Positions 13,672 through 22,778 are shown, counted from the first letter of the stretch. The stretch is DNA of 33,626 nt from Elusimicrobiota bacterium (GCA_016934855.1 JAFGSA010000038.1:1-33626); one strand, 5' to 3'. Notes: generated by a model not told the origin, from the letters alone. Made by a program: numbers and translations.

Positions 13672-14757
13672 ATGAATACAGACGATTATTTTATGCGCAT
13701 GGCGGTCGAGATGGGAAAGCTGGGGATGAACATGACGGCTCCTAACCCCAGGGTCGGCTGCGTTATAGCAAAAAACGGCAGGGTCATAGGCCAGGGCTAT
13801 CACAGGAAATTCGGGCAGAACCACGCGGAGGTTGAAGCAATAGACAGTGCGACTGAAGACACTGCGGGAAGCACAGCGTACGTGACCCTCGAGCCTTGCT
13901 CTCATTACGGCAAGACTCCGCCGTGCGTCGACAGGATATTGAAAGCCGGTATAAAAAGGGTGGTTATAGGGACACCGGATCCCAACCCTGTCGTCTGCGG
14001 GATAGAAGTGCTGAAACAGAAACAGGTAGATGTGGAGGTAGGAGTGCTTGAAAACGAAGCGAAGGAGCTCGTAAAGGAATACCTGAAGTTCACCTCAAAG
14101 AAGGAGCCCTATGTGGTGATGAAGGCGGCAGTGTCGTGGGACGGCAAGATCGCCTCGGTGTCGGGCGCGAGCCGCTGGATATCTAACGAAAAATCCAGGG
14201 AATACACGATGATGCTCAGGGGGGAAAACGACTCCATCCTCGCCGGAGTCGGCACGGTAAATAAAGACGATCCCGAGCTGACGTACAGGATGAAGATCCC
14301 CGAAGCGAAACAGCCTCTCAGGATAATAATCGACAAGGACCTCAGAATAAATTCCGGTTCCCGGCTAGTGGGTGAGAACACCCTGATATTCTATTCCAGC
14401 GGAAAATCCGAAGAAAAGAGGAAGTCCCTGGAAGACAAGGGAGTGATGACGCAAAAGCTCGATGAGGAGAGCGGTTTCATATCGCCGAAGAACATATTAA
14501 AAGCTTTATATGAAAGGAAGATATGCTCTGTTCTGATAGAGGGAGGGGGGACTACCGCGGGCTACTTCATATACAGCAGGGCCGTCGACAGGGTGGTGAT
14601 CGTATATTCGCCTCTCATCATCGGAGGCAAAGACGCGCCGACGTGCTGTGACGGACCCGGGTTTCCCAAACTCGAAGAATCGCCCAGGCTTTCCGGGATA
14701 AAGAGGTTTGAGTCAGGAAGCGACATCATAATGCAGGGAGATATTGTATATAACTAG
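13672..14757 (+). CDS. ribD: Bifunctional riboflavin deaminase/reductase RibD
   Basis: RibD carries out the second and third steps of riboflavin synthesis, deaminating the pyrimidine made by GTP cyclohydrolase II and reducing its ribosyl side chain. The 361-residue length is normal. The N-terminal deaminase has APNPRVGCVI (23-32), the zinc-binding HAE (51-53) and PCSHYGKTPPC (75-85). The C-terminal reductase has KAAVSWDGKIA, SRWISNEKSRE and VLIEGGGTTAGYF. The ATG at 13672 fits the family's N-terminus, but the sequence before it (the attenuator T run and TTATTATT) has no Shine-Dalgarno site. It is the first gene of the FMN-controlled operon; ribE starts 28 bp downstream. Confidence 0.96.
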   Translation: MNTDDYFMRMAVEMGKLGMNMTAPNPRVGCVIAKNGRVIGQGYHRKFGQNHAEVEAIDSATEDTAGSTAYVTLEPCSHYGKTPPCVDRILKAGIKRVVIGTPDPNPVVCGIEVLKQKQVDVEVGVLENEAKELVKEYLKFTSKKEPYVVMKAAVSWDGKIASVSGASRWISNEKSREYTMMLRGENDSILAGVGTVNKDDPELTYRMKIPEAKQPLRIIIDKDLRINSGSRLVGENTLIFYSSGKSEEKRKSLEDKGVMTQKLDEESGFISPKNILKALYERKICSVLIEGGGTTAGYFIYSRAVDRVVIVYSPLIIGGKDAPTCCDGPGFPKLEESPRLSGIKRFESGSDIIMQGDIVYN

Positions 14758-14785
14758 GGAATAACGGCAGTTTCAGGAAGAATAA

Positions 14786-15346
14786 ATGTTTACGGGAATA
14801 ACGGAAGACGTAGGAAATATCGTTTATATCAGGGGCGGAAGGCTCTGCGTAAAAAGCGCGCTCGGGGATATCTCTGCGGGCGACAGCGTGATGGTGGACG
14901 GAGTATGTCTTACGGTTAGCGGTATCGGCGGCGGGGGTAAATATATTATGGACCTCGGAGCCGAGACAAGAAGAGTCACTGCTTTCAGGAACCTCGGTGC
15001 CGGCTCGCCGGTCAATCTTGAAAGAGCTATGACGCTGGCGAAGAAAATCGACGGGCATATAGTGTACGGGCATGTCATGTCGGTCGGAAAAGTCGTTTCC
15101 GTCAAGAGCAGGCAGAACACCCGCATCATGACCATAAGAACAGAAAGGGCGTTCATCGGCAAGCTGATATTAAAGGGGTCCGTTGCGGTTAACGGCGTAT
15201 CGCTCACCGTTAACGAGATAGGCCGTACCGACTTTAAAGTCGGGCTTATACCGGAAACCCTCAGAAGGACCAACCTGGGCAGAGCCGGCGCAACAGGGCT
15301 CGTGAACCTGGAAGCGGATATGCTCGCATTAGGAGCGGGAAGATGA
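14786..15346 (+). CDS. ribE: Riboflavin synthase alpha chain RibE
   Basis: The enzyme converts two 6,7-dimethyl-8-ribityllumazine molecules into riboflavin plus the pyrimidine substrate. At 186 residues it is a little short for the family (about 200-215) but holds both lumazine-binding halves: [10 protein letters not shown] at the N-terminus, [31 protein letters not shown] and [12 protein letters not shown]. The internal repeat typical of the trimeric enzyme is visible in [10 protein letters not shown] and [17 protein letters not shown] lies at useful spacing before the ATG. Its stop overlaps the ribBA start by four bases. Some nomenclatures call this gene ribC or ribE; the function is the same. 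Confidence 0.95.
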   Translation: MFTGITEDVGNIVYIRGGRLCVKSALGDISAGDSVMVDGVCLTVSGIGGGGKYIMDLGAETRRVTAFRNLGAGSPVNLERAMTLAKKIDGHIVYGHVMSVGKVVSVKSRQNTRIMTIRTERAFIGKLILKGSVAVNGVSLTVNEIGRTDFKVGLIPETLRRTNLGRAGATGLVNLEADMLALGAGR

Positions 15347-16554
15347 ATACGGGAAAAAAAGCGGTAAAAGACATTAAAACAGCTCTTGAGGATATAAAGA
15401 AAGGGAAGCTTGTCGTTGTGGTGGACGACGAATCCCGCGAAAATGAAGGGGACCTGGTTATGGCTGCAGAAAAAGTCACGCCGGAGGCCATTAATTTCAT
15501 GGCAAAATACGGCAGGGGACTCATATGCGTATCGCTGCAGGAAAAAAGGCTCAGGGAGCTCGGGCTGGAGACTATGGCGAGGAGGAGCTATTCGGAAGAG
15601 GCCCAGTTCACCGTATCATGCGATGCGAGGAAGGGAGTCACGACGGGGATATCCGCGAAAGACCGGGCGCATACCATAAATATACTGTCAGATCCCGAAA
15701 AGACCATGGAAGATATATCTACGCCGGGTCATGTATTCCCTATAAAGTACAGGGAGGGGGGGGTACTTACCAGGGCGGGCCATACTGAAGCTTCCGTAGA
15801 CCTGGCGCGCCTGGCGGGACTGATCCCGGCCGGGGTGATATGCGAGATAATGAATGAAGACGGTACGATGGCCAGAATGGAAGAACTTCGGTCTTTCGTA
15901 AAGAAACATAAGCTGACGCTTATTACGATTGCTGACCTTATCAAGTACAGGTATGAGAACGAGCACCTGATAAAATGCGTCAGCAATACGGTGCTGCCTA
16001 CAAAATACGGCAGATTCAAATTATATCTCTACAGGACAGCTTTAAAAGAGACAGAGCCTCACCTGGCTCTCGTTAAAGGAGAAGTCGCCGGCAGGAAGAA
16101 CGTAGTGGTAAGAGTGCATTCCGAATGTCTTACGGGGGATCTCTTCGGTTCGAAAAGATGCGATTGCGGAGAACAGCTGCATAAGGCGATGGAAATAATA
16201 GCTACCAGCGAAAGAGGGGTTTTTCTTTATATGAGGCAGGAAGGAAGAGGTATCGGGCTGGATAACAAGATAAAGGCGTACTGTCTGCAGGACAGGGGTC
16301 TTGACACCGTAGAAGCTAATCATGCGCTGGGATTCAAGGCGGATCTCCGGGATTACGGTATAGGTGCGCAGATACTCGCTGACCTCGGGCTGACCAGCAT
16401 AAAACTGCTCACAAATAATCCCAAGAAGATCGTAGGGCTGGAGGGATACGGTCTTAAAGTAACTAAAAGAATACCGATAACTGCGACACCGACTCCGGAA
16501 AACGAGAAATACCTGAAGACAAAGAAGGAAAAACTGGGTCATTACCTGGATTGA
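15343..16554 (+). CDS. ribBA: Bifunctional DHBP synthase/GTP cyclohydrolase II RibBA
   Basis: The 403-residue fusion supplies both precursors of riboflavin. The N-terminal RibB half (about 1-205) makes dihydroxybutanone phosphate from ribulose 5-phosphate: [20 protein letters not shown] (24-43), [19 protein letters not shown] and the catalytic-region TRAGHTEA. The C-terminal RibA half (about 210-403) opens [23 protein letters not shown] with the three zinc cysteines, [11 protein letters not shown], and LLTNNPKKI. Both active-site sets look complete, unlike some RibBA proteins with a dead half. The ATG overlaps the ribE stop (ATGA). Confidence 0.97.
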   Translation: MNTGKKAVKDIKTALEDIKKGKLVVVVDDESRENEGDLVMAAEKVTPEAINFMAKYGRGLICVSLQEKRLRELGLETMARRSYSEEAQFTVSCDARKGVTTGISAKDRAHTINILSDPEKTMEDISTPGHVFPIKYREGGVLTRAGHTEASVDLARLAGLIPAGVICEIMNEDGTMARMEELRSFVKKHKLTLITIADLIKYRYENEHLIKCVSNTVLPTKYGRFKLYLYRTALKETEPHLALVKGEVAGRKNVVVRVHSECLTGDLFGSKRCDCGEQLHKAMEIIATSERGVFLYMRQEGRGIGLDNKIKAYCLQDRGLDTVEANHALGFKADLRDYGIGAQILADLGLTSIKLLTNNPKKIVGLEGYGLKVTKRIPITATPTPENEKYLKTKKEKLGHYLD

Positions 16555-16629
16555 CGCCCGGAGGCGGACCGGTTTCGGAGTAGTGTTTTTGGGGACAGAG
16601 AAAGTGTTATCGCGGTAAAGGAGGCAAGT

Positions 16630-17091
16630 ATGGATATAGTGAGAGGAAAAGTAAGCGGTACGGGAAAGAAAGCCGTTATCGTAATGTCCAGGAGGAACGA
16701 ACAAGTAGTGAAACGGCTCCTGGAGGGAGCCGTGGGCGAACTGATAAGAAGCGGCATGGACGAGATGGATATAACGGTATACGAGGTCCCGGGTTCGTGG
16801 GAAATAGCCGGATGCGTAGACAAGCTCATAAAAAAATCGATGCATGATATGATAATATGCCTGGGTGCGGTCATAAGGGGTGACACGCCTCATTTCGAGT
16901 ATATATCGAGCCAGGTGGCCAGGACGGTCGCAGAACTGGGCTTAAGAAGTGAAAAGCCCGTTACGTTCGGTATACTGACATGCGATTCGCTTGAACAGGC
17001 GGTCGAAAGATCCGGGGGCAAGGGAGGGAACAAGGGAGAAGAGGCCGCCCGCGCGGCTCTCGAAATGTCGGATATATATGAGGGAATATAG
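16630..17091 (+). CDS. ribH: Lumazine synthase RibH
   Basis: RibH condenses the RibD product with dihydroxybutanone phosphate to give lumazine, usually as an icosahedral or pentameric shell. The 153 residues are typical. Motifs are VYEVPGSWEIAG near 57-68 (Trp where many have Phe), LGAVIRGDTPHFEYIS near 78-93 with the catalytic His, FGILTCDSLEQAVER near 112-127, and NKGEEAA near 134-140. AAAGGAGG precedes the start. A 75-bp gap separates it from ribBA, the longest gap inside the riboflavin genes; that gap contains TTTTTGGGGACAG but no clear promoter. Confidence 0.95.
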   Translation: MDIVRGKVSGTGKKAVIVMSRRNEQVVKRLLEGAVGELIRSGMDEMDITVYEVPGSWEIAGCVDKLIKKSMHDMIICLGAVIRGDTPHFEYISSQVARTVAELGLRSEKPVTFGILTCDSLEQAVERSGGKGGNKGEEAARAALEMSDIYEGI

Positions 17092-17115
17092 AGATAACTG
17101 CCGGACAAATATCCT

Positions 17116-17535
17116 ATGACGGCACGGAGGAAAGCAAGAGAACTGGCCCTGAAGGCCCTTTACGTTATGGACCTCCTGGGTGTAAAATCATCCGAAGCAT
17201 GGAAAATCATAGATCATGATGAAAAGAATGAAAAGATAGAGGGTTTTGCCCGGGAGCTTGTGGAAGGTACTGAGAAAAACCTGGATTTCATAGATAGACT
17301 CATATTCGAATATGCAAGGAACTGGGAGATGGACCGTATAGCAAAAGTAGACAAGGCTATAATAAGAATGGGGCTTTACGAGATATATTTCGAAGAGAAC
17401 ATACCCAAAAATGCTTCTATTAACGAAGCGGTGGAATTGGCCAAATACTATTCAACATCGAAATCCCATAAATTCATCAACGGGATACTGGATTCCTGCA
17501 GCAGAAAGAGCGCAAAAGCAGATGAAAATAGATGA
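17116..17535 (+). CDS. nusB: Transcription antitermination factor NusB
   Basis: NusB binds boxA RNA with NusE (S10) to prevent early termination of rRNA transcription. The 139-residue helical protein has the family start RRKARELALKALYVMDL (4-20), NWEMDRIAKVDKAIIRMGLYE in the centre, PKNASINEAVELAKYYST, and SHKFINGILD near the end. nusB next to ribH is a conserved arrangement in many bacteria. No clear Shine-Dalgarno precedes the ATG at 17116. The ligA start lies 14 bases before the nusB stop. Confidence 0.95.
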   Translation: MTARRKARELALKALYVMDLLGVKSSEAWKIIDHDEKNEKIEGFARELVEGTEKNLDFIDRLIFEYARNWEMDRIAKVDKAIIRMGLYEIYFEENIPKNASINEAVELAKYYSTSKSHKFINGILDSCSRKSAKADENR

Positions 17536-19513
17536 GAAAATCAGGGCAAGAATAGAGAATCTCAGGGAAAAGATAACCCGTTATGATTTTCTGTACTACG
17601 TCAAGGGCGAACCGGAGATATCAGACCGTGAATATGACAGGATGTACGCCGAACTTAAAACGCTTGAAGAGGAGCATCCGGAATATATAACCGCCGATTC
17701 TCCGACGAGAAGGGTAGGCGGAGAACCGCTTAAAGAATTCAAGACCGTAAAACACGCGGTTCCGATGCTTTCCCTGGAGAATACTTATTCCCGTGAAGAA
17801 GTAGCTGAATGGGAGAAGAGGATCAGGAAGAAAGTGCCTCTGAAGGAAGGATTTGTAATAGAAGAAAAACTGGACGGTGTCAGTATTTCCGTCACGTACG
17901 AAAAGGGGAAACTCATACTGGCGGCAAGCAGGGGCAACGGTATATCCGGGGACGATATTACCGGCAATATATTGACCCAGAGGGTCATACCTCTTGTTCT
18001 CAGGACAGATAATCCGCCGGATTCGGTTGAAATAAGGGGAGAGATGTTCTTGAAGATATCGGAACTCAGGAGAATAAACGAAGTAAGGGAGAAAAACGGC
18101 GAACCGGTTTTTGCAAACCCCCGCAATACCTGTGCCGGGACATTGAAGCTCCTGGATCCCGCGGAAGTTTCTGAAAGAAGGTTGAGCGCATATTTTTACG
18201 GATTCGGCCGGTGGGACGGCACTTCCCCTCCGCTTACCCAGATGAAACTGCTGGAAATCTACGAAGAATGGGGGCTTCCCGTAAACAGCACCTACAGTCA
18301 ATGCGCTTCGATAGAAGAAGTATTCGAGTCTTATGAAAGACTCGCAGATGAACGCGCAGACAGGGATTATGATATAGACGGTACGGTAGTTAAAGTGAAC
18401 TTGTTCAGGGAGCATGATGTGCTCGGTGCGACGTCCAGGAACCCGAGATGGGCGATCGCGTACAAGTTCGAATCAAAAAAGGCGACAACGACAGTAAGAG
18501 AAATAATATTCAGCGTAGGGAGAACAGGGATAATAACACCGGTTGCAAAGCTCGAACCGGTAGGTATAGGCGGTGTCACGGTCTCGAGCGCAACCCTGCA
18601 TAATTTCGATCAGGTAAGGAAACTGGGAGTATCCGCCGGTGACAGGGTGGAGGTTGAAAGGGGAGGGGACGTAATACCTAAGATAGTATCTGTAATAAAG
18701 GCATCCGGCAGTCACCGGCCCGTAGTGCCTCCGGGTAAATGTCCGGCCTGCGGGCATACGGTGAAGAAGGATATAAACGGCGTATTTTACAGGTGCAGCA
18801 ACATACGGTGCCCGGCACAGCTGAAACAGAAGATACTTCACTATGCTTCCATTGACGCGATGAACATCGAAGGCCTGGGTGAGAATATAGCTCAGCAGCT
18901 CGTAGAGAGAGGTTTTGTCAGGAATATATCAGATCTCTATAGTCTTGATATGGAGAAACTGCTTTCACTGGATCTTTTTGCAGAGAAAAAGGCCCGTAAA
19001 CTGCTGGATGCCGTCAGAAACGGCAGGAATTGCGCACTTTCGAATTTTATATACGCGCTCGGCATTCAGAACGTGGGGAAGCATACAGCTAAGATACTGG
19101 CCCGGAGATTCGGCAGCGTAAACGGATTGATGAATGCCGGGAGGGCGGCCCTTATGGATATAGACGAGATAGGCCCGATCGTTTCGGAATCCATAATGGA
19201 TTTCTTCGAGTCAGACACTAACCAGGATGAAATAAAGGAATTGCTGAAAAACGGTGTCAGACCCGTTCACCAGGAAGGCGGCAGGAAATTGTCCGGGCTG
19301 AAGTTCGTATTCACCGGCACCATGAAGAACTTCACCAGGAAGGCGGCTGCTGCAAGAATAGAGGCTCTCGGGGGCGCAGAATCGTCTTCCGTTACGGCGG
19401 ATACCGATTACCTGGTGGCAGGAGAAAATCCCGGGTCAAAACTGGATAAAGCGAAAGAAAAGGGAATAAAGATAATAAACGAGGAAGAATTTACAGAGCT
19501 TGCCGGTAAATGA
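17522..19513 (+). CDS. ligA: NAD-dependent DNA ligase LigA
   Basis: LigA seals nicks in replication and repair using NAD. I place the start at 17522 (MKIDEKIRAR), giving 663 residues, normal for the family; extending upstream would add 37 codons that are nusB read in another frame. Order of parts: Ia domain with YYVKGEPEISDREYD, adenylation domain with the nucleotide-binding Lys116 in EEKLDGVSIS, ANPRNTCAGTLKLLD, OB fold, zinc finger with Cys407, 410, 425 and 430, helix-hairpin-helix repeats (NIEGLGENIA, IDEIGPIVSESI), and a C-terminal BRCT domain (LSGLKFVFTGTM to INEEEFTEL). All catalytic motifs are present. It overlaps nusB by 14 bases, so nusB translation probably aids its expression. Confidence 0.97.
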   Translation: MKIDEKIRARIENLREKITRYDFLYYVKGEPEISDREYDRMYAELKTLEEEHPEYITADSPTRRVGGEPLKEFKTVKHAVPMLSLENTYSREEVAEWEKRIRKKVPLKEGFVIEEKLDGVSISVTYEKGKLILAASRGNGISGDDITGNILTQRVIPLVLRTDNPPDSVEIRGEMFLKISELRRINEVREKNGEPVFANPRNTCAGTLKLLDPAEVSERRLSAYFYGFGRWDGTSPPLTQMKLLEIYEEWGLPVNSTYSQCASIEEVFESYERLADERADRDYDIDGTVVKVNLFREHDVLGATSRNPRWAIAYKFESKKATTTVREIIFSVGRTGIITPVAKLEPVGIGGVTVSSATLHNFDQVRKLGVSAGDRVEVERGGDVIPKIVSVIKASGSHRPVVPPGKCPACGHTVKKDINGVFYRCSNIRCPAQLKQKILHYASIDAMNIEGLGENIAQQLVERGFVRNISDLYSLDMEKLLSLDLFAEKKARKLLDAVRNGRNCALSNFIYALGIQNVGKHTAKILARRFGSVNGLMNAGRAALMDIDEIGPIVSESIMDFFESDTNQDEIKELLKNGVRPVHQEGGRKLSGLKFVFTGTMKNFTRKAAAARIEALGGAESSSVTADTDYLVAGENPGSKLDKAKEKGIKIINEEEFTELAGK

Positions 19514-19557
19514 TTAATCGTCGGATCCCGGCTGGGAAAACAGGAGGATGATGCAAA

Positions 19558-20226
19558 GTGAATACTCACGGTGAAAAAGATACCGGGAAAATATCCCTCG
19601 GAAAGGATGATGCCGCGGCCGCAGAAAAGAAAATACACGCCGACGAAAAGGCGGTACTTCTGGATAAGATAAGAGAACTGGAAAAACAGATTGAAATACT
19701 GAAAAATAATTACCAGCTCAAGCTCGATATAAAGGATAAGCAGATAGAGATGGTTAAACAGGTGTTCTCGGAAAAAGTGAAGAAATGGGATGAGGAGTAC
19801 GGCGATCTTTTAAACCAGAAGAAGGAATTCGAGAAAAGGGCAAGGGACCTGGAGGGTAACCTGACGCTTGCCAGGAGGGACAACACGCAGAGATACGAAC
19901 AGCTTCTGAAGGATAAGGAGAATGTGATCAGGCAGCTGGAAGAAAAGAACAAGGAGATTGTTATCCGGGAGAAAGACAGGCTCCGGAAAGAGAAGCAGGA
20001 GGACATTGAAAAGTATATAAAAGAGACAAGAGACAAACTCGAAGAAGAGATGAAGGAAGTGATAGAAAAACAAAGGGATATCTGGCAGAAGGAGTTGAAG
20101 AAAAAAGAGAAGGAGATAGCCCAGCAGAGGAACAAGTGGCAGAACGAATTCGAGAAACAGAGAGTGGAATTCGAGAAGAGAGAGAAAGAATACCTTGACG
20201 ATCTGCTGAAAAGATTCGGGAAGTAA
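19558..20226 (+). CDS. Cytoplasmic long coiled-coil protein, unknown function
   Basis: The 222-residue protein is highly charged (Glu, Lys, Arg, Gln) with heptad-like spacing from about residue 25 to the end (KIRELEKQIEILKNNYQLKL, KEVIEKQRDIWQKELKKKEK), so a long parallel coiled coil or rod is likely. It has no signal peptide, transmembrane segment or known domain. I use the GTG at 19558 because AGGAGG at 19542-19547 lies ten bases upstream and the nearby ATGs at 19548 and 19551 are out of frame. The next gene starts inside its stop codon (TAATG), so the two are coupled. It may be a scaffold for the TPR proteins encoded downstream. Confidence 0.75.
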   Translation: MNTHGEKDTGKISLGKDDAAAAEKKIHADEKAVLLDKIRELEKQIEILKNNYQLKLDIKDKQIEMVKQVFSEKVKKWDEEYGDLLNQKKEFEKRARDLEGNLTLARRDNTQRYEQLLKDKENVIRQLEEKNKEIVIREKDRLRKEKQEDIEKYIKETRDKLEEEMKEVIEKQRDIWQKELKKKEKEIAQQRNKWQNEFEKQRVEFEKREKEYLDDLLKRFGK

Positions 20227-21404
20227 TGTGCCGTAAATGTAAATCCCTGATAATAGCGTCTGTTATAGTGACCATCTGCTCCCTGTCCCCGGACGCGTCC
20301 ATGAACCTGAAGCAGGCGGTCGACCTGTATATGAAGAATAATTATGATGCGGCTTTAAAAAAAGCCGAGGCGCACATAAAATTCAATTCAGAGGACGAGC
20401 TGGGAAAAGAGATAAAGGATATGATCGAAAAGACAATAAGCTACGGTTATCTTAAAAAAGGATTTACCCTGATGTCGGAAGGACTCTATAAAATGGCCGA
20501 CAGCGAGCTGGAAAAAGCCTCAGAGTACAGTTCTGATTATTCGCTGGCTATCGAAGAAGAGTATTCCCAGTACCTGAAGCAGTATTCAAAGGAGAAGGCG
20601 GCCAACAAGATACTGTATGACCTTCTTCAGCAGCCTAAACCCGATGAGATAGAGATGTATGAGATAAGCAGAAAGCTGAGGGAAAGGCTGGCGGATGATG
20701 AGTATATGGAAAAGTACAAGGAATTCGAGAAACTCAAGATGAAGGTCACTAAGCTGGAGAAGAAAAGCGACTGGAGCGAAGCGGTCGATGCCGTCAGCGA
20801 ATACCTTGCGGAAATTCCTGACAGCATAGATGCAAAACTGCTCCTGACCCAGATAAACAGGAAAGCGGCCCAGGCTTTTTACGAACAGGCACTGGTGCTG
20901 CTGGAACAGGCCAAGGTGGAAGAGGCGAGGGAAAAAGCGAAACTGAGCAGGGAGAGGGACGCCCAGTGGTACATAAACAGCATAGATTCCGAGATGGAAG
21001 AGGCCGCCATGAATATCGCCATGGGCGAAGACGAAAAAGCTAAAAATAAGCTCAATATAGTGAAATACCTGGACCCCGGAAACCAGGCAGCTCCGATATA
21101 CCTGCAGCTTTTTGATGAAGATATGGACGGATTTTTCGAGAGGAGCCTGAAATTATACGAAGAAGGCGATTATCTTGAAGCCTCGGTAAGGTTTAATTTT
21201 TTCAGGCTGAGGATGCCGGAGGATAAGCTGTCGAAGCTGTATTACCATCTGGCGGCCGCCAGAAGATATATCAAAGAGGTGAATCTGGAGAAAGTCAGGG
21301 AACATCTTATTAAAGCGCTTGAAATATCTCCCGGAGAGGTGGAAGCGCTGGATATATTCGACAGATTGCAGGATGTAATGGAAGTGATGGGCCTGACTTT
21401 TTAA
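20226..21404 (+). CDS. Secreted TPR-repeat protein, unknown function
   Basis: The 392-residue protein has a short signal peptide (basic CRKCK, then LIIASVIVTICSLS, cleavage near residue 25) and then almost only alpha-helical hairpins of TPR type: LKQAVDLYMKNNYDAALKKA, GFTLMSEGLYKMADSELEKA, AQAFYEQALVLLEQAKVEEA, SLKLYEEGDYLEASVRF, and VREHLIKALEISPGEVEAL. It should act in the periplasm as a protein-binding scaffold. GGGAAG lies just before the start. It is coupled to the coiled-coil gene by TAATG and followed after 38 bp by another TPR protein with a membrane helix. I do not recognise a specific family. Confidence 0.78.
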   Translation: MCRKCKSLIIASVIVTICSLSPDASMNLKQAVDLYMKNNYDAALKKAEAHIKFNSEDELGKEIKDMIEKTISYGYLKKGFTLMSEGLYKMADSELEKASEYSSDYSLAIEEEYSQYLKQYSKEKAANKILYDLLQQPKPDEIEMYEISRKLRERLADDEYMEKYKEFEKLKMKVTKLEKKSDWSEAVDAVSEYLAEIPDSIDAKLLLTQINRKAAQAFYEQALVLLEQAKVEEAREKAKLSRERDAQWYINSIDSEMEEAAMNIAMGEDEKAKNKLNIVKYLDPGNQAAPIYLQLFDEDMDGFFERSLKLYEEGDYLEASVRFNFFRLRMPEDKLSKLYYHLAAARRYIKEVNLEKVREHLIKALEISPGEVEALDIFDRLQDVMEVMGLTF

Positions 21405-21414
21405 AATGCCCATA

Positions 21415-21442
21415 TTGTATGATATTTAATTTTTTGTAAAAT
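21415..21442 (+). promoter_or_regulatory. Possible internal promoter for the TPR/HEAT gene
   Basis: TTGTAT (21415-21420) and TAAAAT (21437-21442) are 16 bp apart in an AT-rich gap. A start of transcription near 21449 would fall three bases before the ATG at 21452, giving an almost leaderless mRNA. There is no Shine-Dalgarno site here. The call is tentative because AT-rich gaps often match by chance. Confidence 0.35.
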
Positions 21443-22777
21443 ATGATAATAATGAAAAAAGTGCTAAAAATATCTTTATTGGCTGTTATGATATCGGTAT
21501 CCGCTGTCGCTTCAGAAGCGCAGGAAGAACCCGAAAAAAAAGACACCGGGGCCCTTATGGGTATGTCGATCCAGAAATACCTGGAAGGCAATATCGAACA
21601 GGCCATAACCTATCTGGATGAGATACTCACGATCGAGCCCGATAATGAAAGGGCAAAAGCGCTGCTCGAAAAAGCTACCGTGCGGATGCTTGAGAAGACA
21701 AAGGAAGATACCGATGAGGAAAACCTGGAATTCCTGAAAAAAGCCAGGAAACACATGCCGGACTCAAAGGAACTGAAAAAAGGAATCAGCGAAGCCGAAA
21801 AGAAACTGCACCCCGAAGTTAAAGAAGAGCCTTCAAGGCAGGTTTCCGCAACGAGGACACAGTACTCTGCCGCGGATGCACAGCAGGCCAGGCAGTACCA
21901 GTCCAGGATCAGGGATCTGACTGAAAGCGTGAGAGGCCTTGAGAACAAGCTGAACAGCATGAATATGTCCGAGAAAGAGATGTCGACAAAGATAGAATAT
22001 CTCGAAGAGACGAAATCGAGCCTGGCGAAAAAAGTAAAAGAGATGAGCGGAATAAGGATGGTCCTCCAGATACTGTTTGCGCTGGTAATACTCGCGCTGG
22101 GCGCTGCCGCGGTGCTTATAAACCGCAGAAGTCTTAATGCGATAAGCAGCAGGCTTTCCAAAGACCTCACCAAGGAAAAACTGGTAGTAGAGGAACTGAA
22201 AAACTCCTATAATAAGGATACGGAAAAACTCGCTCAGCAGCTGGCATTATACGGCAAATCCTATCAGAGAGCGGACGATCTGGAGAAGAACTGGGCCCGG
22301 ATGATAGGGATAATGGAGAGGATGACGGTCGGCGGTAGCACCCAGAAGCTGGTACTCAAGGATTCTCCGGACGGCAGAAAGGCGGTAACGGGAGTGGACC
22401 CCAGGCCCAGGGCAAGGGCCGACAGCGTGGAGATCATAGAGGAGATATTCAGGGACAGCCCGAAAGCCCCGGAGATGCTCAGGCCATTCCTCGACGACAG
22501 TGATAACCGCACCAGGGCTAACGCCGCAAAGGCTTACTACAGGTATGATCCGGAGAAAGCGCTCGCCGTTCTCGAAGGCATGTCGGCAAGCGAAGATAAA
22601 TGGATGAGGCTCTCGGCGGCCTGGGCTCTCGGAGAGATAAAGGATCCCAATACCAGCAGATTGCTTGAAAAACTTCTTGAAGACCCGGATATACAGGTAA
22701 AGAACAGGGCCAGGCAGTCACTCGAGAAAATACTCGGCCAGAACAGGCCGGCCGAAGGCAGTCAGGGAAACAGTTAG
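21443..22777 (+). CDS. Membrane-spanning protein: TPR, coiled coil, TM helix, coiled coil, HEAT repeats
   Basis: The 444-residue protein has an N-terminal signal-like segment (about 5-23), a TPR pair (about 36-118: MSIQKYLEGNIEQAITYLDE), a coiled coil (about 148-204), one strong transmembrane helix (206-227, MVLQILFALVILALGAAAVL), a second coiled coil (about 230-290) and C-terminal HEAT-like repeats (about 335-435: LDDSDNRTRANAAKAYYRY, KWMRLSAAWALGEIKDP, DPDIQVKNRARQSLEKIL). If the first hydrophobic segment is cleaved, TPRs lie in the periplasm and HEAT repeats in the cytoplasm. The layout suggests a scaffold or transducer across the inner membrane. The ATG at 21452 (MKKVLKISLL) is an alternative and perhaps better start. 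I know no named family with this order. Confidence 0.75.
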   Translation: MIIMKKVLKISLLAVMISVSAVASEAQEEPEKKDTGALMGMSIQKYLEGNIEQAITYLDEILTIEPDNERAKALLEKATVRMLEKTKEDTDEENLEFLKKARKHMPDSKELKKGISEAEKKLHPEVKEEPSRQVSATRTQYSAADAQQARQYQSRIRDLTESVRGLENKLNSMNMSEKEMSTKIEYLEETKSSLAKKVKEMSGIRMVLQILFALVILALGAAAVLINRRSLNAISSRLSKDLTKEKLVVEELKNSYNKDTEKLAQQLALYGKSYQRADDLEKNWARMIGIMERMTVGGSTQKLVLKDSPDGRKAVTGVDPRPRARADSVEIIEEIFRDSPKAPEMLRPFLDDSDNRTRANAAKAYYRYDPEKALAVLEGMSASEDKWMRLSAAWALGEIKDPNTSRLLEKLLEDPDIQVKNRARQSLEKILGQNRPAEGSQGNS

Positions 22778-22778
22778 G

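Noticed and set aside
16042..16893. Minus-strand open frame of 283 codons across ribBA and ribH
   Set aside because: Antisense to two well-identified enzymes with intact motifs; no promoter or ribosome site.
17411..17521. A 37-codon N-terminal extension of LigA
   Set aside because: These codons are nusB read in another frame; LigA family proteins start at MKIDEKIRAR-like sequence.
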